DNA of 64,000 nt from Spongospora subterranea f. sp. subterranea (taxonomy: Eukaryota > Endomyxa: Phytomyxea > Phytomyxea > Plasmodiophorida): NCBI GenBank assembly GCA_049724395.1, contig JAUGWO010000108.1, positions 1 to 64,000 of the forward strand, read 5' to 3'. Below are positions 10,206 through 20,456 of this stretch, piece after piece. Position 1 is the first letter of the stretch. Each line of letters opens with the position of its first letter. The translations under genes were made by a program, and so were the position numbers. The notes below the pieces were generated by a model. That model searched no databases and was not told the origin of the DNA. It saw only the letters and a program-made list of their open reading frames with translations.

Positions 10206-13200
10206 TGAAGTTGTGGCCCATAATAGTTGAGATGTTGTCGATTTCGGTCTTGCCGTTTCCTGTTAATATTAGATCATCGACGTATGTTCCGATTATGGTT
10301 ATTCCCTTGTTGTTATTCTTGTACCATATACATGGCTCTTTCATGGATTGAATATATCCATTGTTGCGGATCAGGTCGAATAGTGATGTCTGCCAAGCTC
10401 TACCAGCCTGTTTTAAGCCATAGAGGGCTTTGTTAAGCATGCATACCTTGTGCTCGTCCCCGTGCTTTATAAAGCCTTTCGGTTGTTCGATGTAGATGGG
10501 GAGCAATAATGGTGCATTTAGGTAGGCTGTAGTAAAGTCTCGCTGGTATATGTATTATTGACTGCAAGACAGATGAGGATACGAACTGATGTATGTGCAA
10601 GTACTGAAGAATAGGATTCGTGATAGTCGATGCCATATTTTTGAGAATATCCTTTCGCGACAAATCTAGCTTTGGCTGTAAGGTGATCGTTGATGTCCTT
10701 TTTCTTGGTAAAGATCCATCTTCCTTGAATCGCTTTCACGTGTCGTGGACGGTCGACGAGTGTCCAAGTGTGATTATCCTTATGTGACTCCATTTCTTTG
10801 TCTGCAGCAATTTGCCATTCATGTGCGTCTGGTCGCGTCATTGCTTCCTAGTAAGTTTTCGAATAGTCGGTCAGAGTGTGATGAATTTCGAATTCGTGAT
10901 CGTCGATGATGGTCAATGTATCGGATCCATCATTCATATCCAACGCCTCTTGCCGCAAATCCAGTATAGTGTCTTCGTCGAACTGCACGTCGCGTCTTAC
11001 GATGATCGTAGCGGTGTTCGAAGGTCTAAGTATGTATCCCTTCTGGTATGGTGCATATCCTAAGAATTTACATTTCAGTGATGTTGGTTGAAGTGAATCT
11101 CGCATAGTGGATTCAATGTGCGCATATGCTGTACATCCGAATGGTCTCAGGTGCTTAACATCGGGCTTGACGTTCATCCATAGATCGTATGGGGTTGCCC
11201 ATTCGAGTTGGTAGTCGATTCATGGTATAAGTTGAGTATTGGACTGCAAATGGCCAGTAACAGTAGTCAATTTTCGCCTCGATCAGTGCACAGCGTGTCA
11301 TGCTCATGATGGTCTGATTACGCCTTTCAGCTTGACCATTCTGTTGAGGACAGTGAGGCACGGTGCGTTGTTGTTTGATGTCTTTTTGTTATGTAAAATG
11401 CGCTCATTAGTTTGTTGACATATTCGGATCCATTGTCAGTTGACAAGGTGGTGAGGCGAAGTTTCGTCACCTCGAGGATTACGATTGCCTGTACTCGATC
11501 ATGATGGACCTGGAAGACTGGGTCGCCAAGACTTCGTCAGCGCTCTTGTGCTTTAGAAACTTGACCCATGTCCATGTGGCGTAAAAGCAGTTGAATGTAA
11601 TATAGTATCTGTATCCTTCTTTGCTGGGGACCAGAAATGGTCCTTTAAGGTCAGAAGAAACGATCTCAAATGCCCTTGTTGGTTTTGTCCGGCGTTCCTG
11701 TGGGAATGATTGTTTCCGTGACTTTCCATGGGCACAGCTTTCGCAGAATTGTCGTTCTTGCGGTGTGATCTTTACGCCTTCGGTGGATTCTTTTAAAAGC
11801 TTCAGTCTCTCGTTCGATGCGTGTCCAAATCGTCGGTGCGCTAGCTCCATACTGATTGTGGCATTTGTCTCTTGAACGACGTGATTTACAATGTAGTGGA
11901 GGTCGTTGTGCTTGTGCGCCCTAACGATAACCTTTCCATCTTGATCCTCGATATGAAGAGTGTCGTTAATGACTACAATTAAGCCTTGATCAGTAAAGGA
12001 TTTGGTTTGCTAGCAGTGTCTTTGTATTATTCGGAACATATAGTACGTCGTGAATTACGATTTTTGGGCAGTAATTCAATGTCAGCATTCCTTGTCCGTA
12101 CGCTGACGATTTTTCGCCTTTGCTACTGCTTACTAGAATCGGCGTTTCCAACTCTTTATAGCTATGTAGGATGTTCTTGTCGTTCGTCATGCTTGCATTA
12201 GCGCCACTGTCGACTAGGTATGCAATTTAGTGGAAAAACTTTGGGTAGTCGTATGAAATCCAGTGAACTCCTGTTCCTTTTCGTCTTCAGTGGTTGTTGT
12301 ATTGTTCGTACGGCGGTTGGTTATGTTTTGCTTCTTCAGGTGTGGGTGCAGTAGCCAGCATTCTTCGTTCGAATGCGTCGATCGTCTACACCGTGTGCAA
12401 TACTTGCTGGGTCTGACCACATGGCCATAATGAATGTGGAAGAGTGAGCTGCTTACAGTAAATTCGAAACTCTGTATAGGCAATGTAATCGGGTGGGGGC
12501 AGGTCCCATTCGGTATGGTCGTAAGACAGGTTATGATGCTAAATCCAGCTGGTCTAATAGATTTCCTTCATTGGCTACTCAAGCTACTTGTAGCGGCCAG
12601 GCGGAAGTAGGGAAAACCTGGTATTACACAGGATTACCCGACCCATAAGAACCCGCAAACCTTTGTACACCATACCATACCATGCAATACTTGCCGTTAT
12701 TGTTGTTATTGCTTCTGTCGTTGTTGTTGTTGTTAGGTGACTTTTCCTTATGTCTCTTGGTTCGCTCGGTGTTAAGAGAGGTGGTCTCTTTCGGCGCCGT
12801 TGATTCGAGGTCTGTTGTCAGGAGTAAATTCGTTAGTCTTTATTTGTTGGTATTGATCTGGCAATCCATCAAGGGCCTTGACGCATAGGGCTAGTTCGCC
12901 AACGTCGATGTTGTGTACTCTCAAGTCGTGGTATAGTTCTACCAGCTTGTCTATGTAGCCTTTCATGTTTTGGTTCGGCTGCTTCTTGTGGTGAATGAAT
13001 TGGAGAGATAAGTTTGCTGCTTTGGATTCCGCGGTTTCCGCGTAAATATGGTGGAGCGTTGTCCAGATTTCGCTTGTTGTCGTGCATCTCGATACTTGTT
13101 TGTATTGCGATTGTGATAGTCGCATGCTGATTTGCGCAGAGGCTAGTTGATTGTTGCGTTGTTCGATCGTGTTGCCGAGGGTTGGCGGGTGATGGTGTCT

Positions 13201-13230
13201 CGGTCTTGCGACGGAACTCATCCCAGTTCT
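10190..13230 (-). mobile_element. Ty1/Copia retrotransposon fossil
   Basis: Read on the minus strand the Copia order is visible: gag of the UBN2 type (13221-12772), a CCHC-like knuckle (about 12400), a protease region (about 12200-11990, ending VLYVPNNTKTLLANQ), the integrase with its leading LAHRRFGHASNERL segment (about 11840) and the QQNGQAERRNQT block (about 11345), and reverse transcriptase (about 10840-10190, with YVDDLILTG at about 10270). Integrase before RT is diagnostic of Copia. The element is broken at several places and is interrupted by a dispersed repeat (12.5-12.7 kb) and by the mariner at its RT end. It looks old. LTRs were not found. Confidence 0.88.
12553..12680 (+). repeat. 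Dispersed repeat, copy 1 (inverted mate at 56.54 kb)
   Basis: About 120 bp containing ctacttgtagcggc and cacaggattacccgacc matches the reverse complement of 56540-56672 with scattered substitutions and small indels. It sits inside the Copia fossil between gag and the knuckle, beside a gtt-rich microsatellite (about 12690-12737). It could be a SINE or a short non-autonomous element; I see no clear polymerase III box. Confidence 0.7.
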
Positions 13231-13386
13231 TTCCGGTGGATTCCGGATTTAGGTTTAGTCCCGAGTTGTGTTTGAGAGATTGACTTCTTCTTTTAACCGG
13301 TGGGTGTATGGTGTTTCCATAGCATCGTTGGAGTGGTGTCCTCCTCTTGTATCTCTCAGAGCCGCCTTTGCCGATTCGTCTAGAAG

Positions 13387-15295
13387 CAAAAAGCCAGCGC
13401 GGCCCTTAAGGAACTTCGCCAAGCTCGATTAGCAGACTACACGAAAAAGTTCAGCACACTGGCTTGGGATTCCGATTGGCCAGATAACCTGCGAATTGAA
13501 GAATACAGGGACGGATTCCGCGACAAAATAGACATAATGCTTACAACCTTGGAAGCGACAGGATTGACGTTCTCTTCGCTCGAAGATGTCATGCGTCAGG
13601 CATCGGATCTCGATGCTCACGTATCGTCGCGACAAAGAAGCCAGCGACGCGTTTCGCAAAAATCTTCGGATGCCACAACGTCCAATTCCGGCGAACATCA
13701 ATTGAATAATGCTAACAGTTTGAACTATTCTTCGTTGTACATTGCGCCGTGCGGGTTCGACATAGCCGGACGCACGATGAAAGATGTTTTGATAGATACA
13801 GGAGCGGGTTCGTGCTTCATGAGTTTTAACTTTGCCACTCAACAATCAATAAACTGGAGAACAAACAATCGCCCCATTACAGCAATAGCGTTCGATGGAA
13901 TTACATCTACATCGGCTTTACATCGTAAGGTATCTGTTCCATTTCGGATTGGGGAACATTGGTGTTCTGTCGAATTCAACCTCGTCTCTGAGATCTCGTA
14001 TGATATTATTGTAGGGTTCGACTGGTTGGCAAAGCATAACCCTTCTACCGATTGGCGATCTGTCCCAATTCAAATGTAATTGCCAAGAAAACGTACGTCC
14101 TAGTTCCTCCAACACAGGTGTGATGATAATGACTATGGAAACTGACAATCCCCACACCTTTGCACCCCCAGTATCACCGCCTGAATATCCGGTGCCATCA
14201 GAATTCATGGATTTCGCCGAGGTCTTTATGAAGAAATGGCAGATCAGCTTCCTTCCCATCGAGCCTATTATTGCACCATTGACCTAATACCAGACAACAC
14301 ACCACCGTTTGGACCAATTTATTTGTTATCCAAGCCAGAAGCGGAGGAGCTCCGCCGATATATCTCCGAGAACCTAAAGAAAGGATTTTTTCGCAAATCG
14401 AAATCACCTTGCAGCTCCCCAGTAATGTTTACGACAAAAAAGATAAAACCCTGAGGCTATGCCTGGATTATCGTCGTCTAAATGCGATGGCAATGAAAAA
14501 TCGATACCTATTACCCCGTAGTGATTCGATCCTGCACCAGGCTTGTCGAGGAATCTTCTTTTTCAAAATCGACTTACGAGGCGCATACATTTTGGTGAGA
14601 GTAAAAAGGGTGACGAATGGAAAACAGCATTCCGCACTCAATACGGCTTGCACGAACCTTGTCATGCCGTTTGGATTGGCAAATACTCCTTCCGTATTCC
14701 AACGATTGATGGACAATGTTATATTCAGATTAGTCTTACAGCTTCTAAGAAAACACAGGCTATTCGCTAGGCTCAAAAAATGCGAATTTTATGAGCAAAG
14801 AATCTGTTTCCTTGGATATACGTACTATCGCATGAATGCTTGGAAATGGATATGAACAACGTGTCGGCAGTTCTCACATGGTCCACCGCGATCAATCAAG
14901 CAAGTTCAATCGTTTTTAGGATTCGCTAATTTTTATAACAATTTATTCAAAACATTTCAAAAATTACCTTACCACTTCACGAGTTGTGCCGAAAGGAAGC
15001 AGAATTTAGGTGGACCAAGCACACTCAAACTGCAGTCTCCTCACTCAAACAGTCGTTTTCATCCTCATCGATTTTGGCCAACATCGACCCATCACTACCC
15101 ACAATCATCGAAGCGGATGCATCGGATTTCGCACTCGGCGCCATTATATCCCAAACCCACCCGGAAGGCTATCGACCTGTAGCTTTTTTTCCAGAGAACT
15201 AACTCCCGCCGAACTAAATACCCGATATACGATAAGGAGTTACTGGCGATCATTGCGGCTGTCGAACAGTGGAGACATCTTCTGAGTGGATCGGC
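13387..15295 (+). mobile_element. Ty3/Gypsy chromovirus fossil, left part (gag, protease, RT, RNase H)
   Basis: The end of gag (about 13390-13680), a retropepsin with DVLIDTGAGSCFMSF (about 13780), reverse transcriptase (about 14240-14870, with FFKIDLRGAY) and RNase H (about 14990-15290, with IIEADASDFALGAI) occur in the Ty3/Gypsy order. The integrase end is displaced to about 19.98-20.22 kb, because a hAT element and a second MULE lie between. Broken in several places; old. Confidence 0.88.
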
Positions 15296-15599
15296 GGACG
15301 GGCTCGGCGACGAGGGCAGGGATGCGCCATAAATAATTCCAAGTAGGGAATAATTTTTATTCCCTACTGAAAATAATTTGTTTTTCAGTCAAACCCAAGG
15401 GAATTAATTCTATGAACATATTCGGAAAAAGGAATGGAGTATTTATTCTTCTTAGGGGAATTATTCCCGATTATTACATTTCGGAATAGAAAAGTTCTAT
15501 GTCCCAAAGCGACCCAATAAATTTCAAAATAGTTGTATTTCGAGACTTGATGGAAGCAAACGGCTCCTGGAATCGGTTATTGTCATCTTTGAAAGGGTA

Positions 15600-17830
15600 A
15601 AAAAGCGTTGACAAATGTTGCTTGTTGGAAAACGCGCCAAATGCTCACGATGGCGCAAGTGCCGTACCGGAGACCGAAACGGAGAAAAATACATTAACGG
15701 CGGGACCATATAACCCGTCGGCGCCTGCCACGATAGCTGATATTCAAGAGCTGGTTCGTTGTATGACTGAGAATTTCCAAGCTTTTCTCGCCGGTCAAGA
15801 TCGCAGAATGGCGGTTATCGAGAACGACCTCAAGGCTCTGAAGAAAGCCAAGGACGACACCTTTACGATCGACAACATGCCCGGCCGAGTTCCAGCACAA
15901 GCCGGAGTCCCAGAGCGGACCAGCTATGCAAGTCGAGTCCAGCAGAACATGCCACAAGCCTCCGTATCTTAGACTCCTGCTCACCGCGCCCCCGTTTCCG
16001 CTTTTTCAAGGCCGGCGCCTACTGAAGAACAAACGCTGCAGTTGGCGACGAACTCCCGAGTCGGCGAGCGAGGAGTGTATAAGCGATATACAAGACTGTT
16101 CGTCGACAAGTTCCGAGCTGGGCCTTTGGGAGAGACCAGGCGCAAATTGCGACGCTTTGGAATTATGGCGAACTCCATCGAGCTCAACTTCCTTGGCCTG
16201 GCGCACTCTGCTTGAGGAGGCGGCGACAGCTGTTGCGGCGAGACTACGGCAGCTACAGTTCGAGGTGAAAGAGGCGCTAGCCCCAGAAGATCCATCACTA
16301 CTTGTCGGCACGAAATGGGCGGAGGCTAGCCTGACTGATAAGACGGCGGAGGCGTCTCGTTGTTATATTGCCCGAATCAAACGGACCCTGTCCGCTGAGG
16401 TTCGCTGAGGTTAGGCCATCGTATCGTGGGGTTTTAAACAAGGAATTGTACAGATTGGGGCAGACCCCGGAGCGCTATATTGCTGCTCCAAAGAAGACGG
16501 CTGCCGCGGCACTGCAACCTCAAACGGAGAGCCAGGAATGGCAGACGCAGCGAAAGTCAGGCTTCAATCGCCGTCAAAAGAGAAGAAGAACATCAGGCCG
16601 ACACCCTCAATGCCCTTCGCCACAAGGACGTTTTGGACGCCCTGATGCCGTCCAACGACGAAATTATGCACGACGCCGACTTGGTCGGCGTCGAAGGTAC
16701 CGACGCCACTGGTCAGGCCAATATTGCTGATCTGCCCGCAGGATATCGGGAGATACTGGAGCGCAACCAAAATGGGGGAACGGGAGATTCCTGGGTCAGC
16801 GACGACGAAGTTGTGCCCGCGAGACGCGCCGTCGCCCGGGGGTTGGAATTCCACCAGGAGGAGGTCGTGGCGAACAAGGTTCGCCGCCTGCTCTCACCAG
16901 CCAAGACAGCCGACAATGTGGGAGAACACAACCGACAGGTAACCTCCTCATCGCCCACAGACTTGACCACATCCGCCAGATCATTATGAAGATCTCGTGC
17001 TGGAACTGTGAATCGTTAGATTTGGAAAAATAGGATATGATTATCTCGAGAATGGAAGCGAACCAGATTGATGCGATCGTGCTGACGGAGACGTGGCTCA
17101 GAGCGTGTCAAAGACTGGCACAACCGACAGGAGAGTGGAGCAGGAAAGACGTAAAGGTGTCGGAACTCCATTCGGATGCACGGCGAGGCAAAGGGGGTAT
17201 CAGTATCATTTTTCGTGGTGATTTATTTCATGATGTTTCGATTCAAGTGTGTCGTGATGGCCACTGGATCATATTCTATTCTTCACTGTTGGTTATCGCT
17301 GGATTTTATTGGCCCTCCGAATTTATCTTTGGAAGCTTTTGAGTTTGAGTTACGTTCACTGTCGACTTGCCTTCTGCAAGCGGCCGACGACTTTCCGAAC
17401 CGTGTGCTGGCTGTTTTGGGTGACTTCAATGCCCATCTCGGCCCGATCACCGGGGACAGAATATCTGACGCGCGCAGCAGCGCGGTCCTGGATTTTGCAA
17501 ATGATACGAATTTGCGGTTGCTGAACTCTAGTCGTAGCAGATCCGACGATCGATGGACGTGGATTCACCCGCGACACGCGCTCTGCTGTGGACCTGGCGC
17601 TAGTTCGTGGCACGGTTCACGCTGCAATTGCTGTCGCCCCGCCGCCGACACCAACTGGTCACGATCACAATTCCGGAGCCAGGAGTCCCGCCGGCGAAAG
17701 ACCCCGAACGATGGAACTGGGCAAGTGGAGCGCTGGCTGGGGAAAGCAAACACACTGCTGATTGCAAGGACCTGCTGGCACCGGTACTGGGCGAACTGAC
17801 CACCTTATGGCAACAGGTCGGCGACATCCT
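15600..17830 (+). mobile_element. LINE (non-LTR retrotransposon), ORF1 and APE endonuclease part
   Basis: An ORF1-like region runs from about 15622 to 16980, with a short coiled coil near ENDLKALKKAKDDT (about 15820) and a basic stretch (VDKFRAGPLGETRRKLRRFG, about 16105). It is followed by an apurinic-type endonuclease: ISCWNCESLDLEK (about 16990), VLTETWLR (about 17080) and VLAVLGDFNAHLG (about 17415) are the family's conserved blocks. A TAG follows DLEK at about 17031 in this copy. Reverse transcriptase is absent. Frames change several times. The LINE lies inside the hAT element. Confidence 0.82.
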
Positions 17831-17831
17831 G

Positions 17832-18078
17832 AAATAAATCACCACGAAAAATGATACTAGTACCCCCTTTGCCTCGCCGTGCATCCGAATGGAGTTCCGA
17901 CACCTTTACGTCTTTCCTGCTCCATTCTCCCGTCGGTTGTGCCAGTCTTTGACGCGCTCTGAGCCACGTCTCCGTCAGCACGATCGCATCTATCTGGTTC
18001 GCTTCCATTCTCGAGATAATCCCATCCTGTTTTTCCAAATCTAAAGATTCACAGTTCCAGCACGAGATCTTCAGTTGA
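17832..18078 (-). repeat. Inverted second copy of the LINE endonuclease start
   Basis: Minus-strand ISCWNCESLDLEK through ISIIFRGD-like residues (about 18060-17840) repeats plus-strand 16985-17225 with few changes, and lacks the stop seen in the plus copy. The two copies face each other about 600 bp apart. Such an inverted 5' piece fits twin-priming during LINE insertion or a second insertion in opposite orientation. Confidence 0.82.
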
Positions 18079-18739
18079 ATGGTGGCTCCATCCATCGGAA
18101 AACGATTGCAAACTGATCTGGTTGAATATCTTTCATTTTTCTCTCGACCAAGGTCGTTATCTTGATCATGCATTTTTTCAACGTCTTGATCGAAACTGGT
18201 TCCAGTTTGCAATACAATCTGGTGTTTGGCTTTTCACAAAAGTTGAAAGGCAAAAAGGTCTTCAACGATCCACTTGACCCACTTGAACAGATTAATGTCT
18301 TTTTTTGTGAGAAAAGGTAGTTATTGGCTGATCAGACGTTTTGGCGACATCGACCGTAACTGAGTGATCTCTATAGATATGATCCAGTAGGTTGGACCAA
18401 CCTTTTCCTCGTTTTCTTGTCTTACCCCATTGACATTTTCAGACGTCGTCACCTTCTTCAGCAAAGCATTTCCTGACAAATTCCTTATTATCAACCGACA
18501 TCTTACCACGGGCCGTGAATATTGCCGCAAGCGCCGCCACAAATTGCGGGTAATGTCGTCGCCGATTTTCAGGAATTTTTGGAAAATAGCCTGAAATAGT
18601 AGTTGTATTTTTTATCCCGGAATAATTTATTCCTCATGAAGCAATTAAGGGAATAATTAACTTTTTTTTTAGGCCTCCTCAAAAAATAATTTATTCCTAC
18701 TAGAACGGAAGTATTTCCCGATCCCTGCGTGCAATCTTG

Positions 18740-19805
18740 CGAATCAAATTTTCATCCAAGGAATGCTCAAAGCACACGGCAAGTTGGGACTGTGTCGAAA
18801 TCGTAAATAGACTGCATTTTGTCTGGTAATTGACTGATTCTTGGCGCTGTGTAGAACTAATTCCTGCGACAAAATGGAAATGGGTGAATGAGAAGGCCGA
18901 CTCAGCCTGCTTGGCTTCCACCGTTTCAATATAATCGCTTGTAATCGCTTTGTGTGCCCATTTTCGTTTGAGCGTCTCCCATTCCGAAAGGTATTCTTCC
19001 ATCTTTTCGATTGAACCGTTCCTCAGAGGTCGTCAAGGAATTGGCTGAGGTCTTTTCGCAATTCTTCAGCGAGCTTTTTTGTGATGTTTTGGGAGATGTG
19101 TTATCGGCATAGCTGATGAACAGTGTTCGGAAATACAGACGCAATCGCGTTTGCGAATTCAAGGTCGCCGTCGGTAAACCTTACGCTCGGTTCGGTGCCG
19201 CTGCATTCTTTAAGTTGGTTTCACACTCATTTGTTCGAATCGAATGATGACTCATGTGAAATGAGAGCGCCCCCGACCAAGCATGTAAATCCGTTATTGT
19301 CCACAGTCACGAACAGGACTAATGGGATTCCAAATCTGTTGGTTTGATATGTGGCATCTCCTTCAAGATTATCGGGAAATTTTTGGAACATTTCTTTGCC
19401 TTGATCGGACATCCAGAAAACTCTCTTGAGGCGCAGCGTTCTGAGCAGATGAAGTTTCCGACGCTGAAGTTTCCGGAACGACCTCTTAAGTTGCAGAAAA
19501 TCGCTTGCCTCCGTTGTACGGTCGGACACTTTCTGTGTTAGGTCTTTTGGTCCAGGTCACCTTGACATCAGGGAAATGCTGTTTCTCGATCAGTGTGATT
19601 ATCTGATTGATTTTCAAATTACCCAGTTTGAAAAGTTCAATCACTTTGTCCTGGACATCGTCCGGAATGAATCTATAATGAGGCAATTGCTCGAGCTCCT
19701 GGTCAGTGTAAAGTTCATGGCTATGCTCGGCTACTAAAGCGATAACTTCGTAGCCTAGCCTATTTTTTCTTCACAGTTGCTTTGAAAGGACAATTGCACT
19801 TTTTG
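18740..19805 (-). pseudogene. MULE transposase 2, degenerate
   Basis: Minus strand. An FAR1-like zinc-binding start (KKCNCPFKATV, about 19795) is followed by a conserved linker (LPHYRFIPDDVQDKVIELFK, about 19690), a first catalytic region with GDATYQTNRFGIPLVLFVTV (about 19370) and a second with RFTDGDLEFANAIASVFPNT followed by HQLC (about 19190-19110). It is a different lineage from MULE 1. Several frame changes. It is bounded on one side by the hAT end (18727) and on the other by the displaced tail of the Gypsy chromovirus. Confidence 0.78.
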
Positions 19806-19969
19806 CTGTGGATCTTTCTCTGAATGTTAGTGACATCCTTCGCTTTGCCAGAACGAAAACATTCGAAATAAGTACATCGTTGCTGTTTGGCGCTTCGCTG
19901 TATCACAGGGCATGTCGAAAACGACGCCATTGCTTGTTAGAATCAACTCTTTGGTCGCAAACAACCAGA

Positions 19970-20222
19970 CCCTCCACCTTTTGCACTGGATGATTCACAA
20001 CATGTTCTATATGAAGTTGATGACATCATCGTGTCTAGAATAGTAAGTGGTCAACATCAATATTTGGTTAATTGGAAAGGTTGCGATATATCCGACAGTA
20101 CATGGGAACATTCAACATCCCTTCTCGCATCTGCCCCGGTCCCCTTACAGGAGTCCATTGCAAAGTTCCATCGCACTCACCCGAATGCACCCCGTTCAAG
20201 ACCGGTGATATTGTCATGAACA
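19970..20222 (+). mobile_element. Chromodomain tail of the Ty3/Gypsy chromovirus fossil
   Basis: A chromodomain typical of chromoviral integrase C-termini is readable at about 20020-20160, with YLVNWKGCDISDSTWE. By order and strand it belongs to the fossil whose RNase H ends at about 15.29 kb. Confidence 0.8.
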
Positions 20223-20456
20223 ATACTTGATAAACGACTCAAGCGTACCGTCTAATATCCTAAGCAACATTTGTTCCTCTAATCCTGACAGTTGTGTTCA
20301 GATCAACAACTTGCAGTATAAAGGCGAATGTTTTATAGAATCGTTGTTTGTTCCAGTAATCACCGTTGTACTGTGCAAATGTTGATTTGGGCATTGAGAA
20401 GATATATCGACTGTGCAAATGAATGTTAAAGTCTCATTCAGGCGATGAAGATTGTG
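20223..20456. other. Short AT-rich spacer, nothing recognised
   Basis: It separates the Gypsy tail from the 3' end of receptor-like copy 1. No motif, repeat or terminator was identified. Confidence 0.5.

Larger units (their letters stand above)
15317..18727 (-). mobile_element. hAT element with a LINE inserted
   Basis: The outer ends are inverted: CAGGGAT at 15317-15323 and its complement ATCCCTG at 18721-18727, the usual hAT terminal form. Both flanks are rich in GGGAATAATT-like motifs (15340-15490 and 18590-18720), as in hAT subterminal regions. On the minus strand a BED-type zinc finger is readable at about 18450-18380 (KCQCGKTRKRGKGWSNLL then HxxxH), followed near 18265-18075 by a region ending in KDIQPDQFAIVF, the usual lead-in to the first hAT catalytic Asp. 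The rest of the transposase is replaced by LINE sequence. No 8-bp target duplication was found: the left flank is Gypsy, the right flank MULE 2. Confidence 0.7.

Noticed and set aside
12690-12737. Polyleucine protein on the plus strand
   Set aside because: It is a gtt/gtc microsatellite read in frame.
16006-16311. Minus-strand frames opposite the LINE ORF1
   Set aside because: Shadow frames of a G/C-rich coding region; the plus strand carries the recognisable content.
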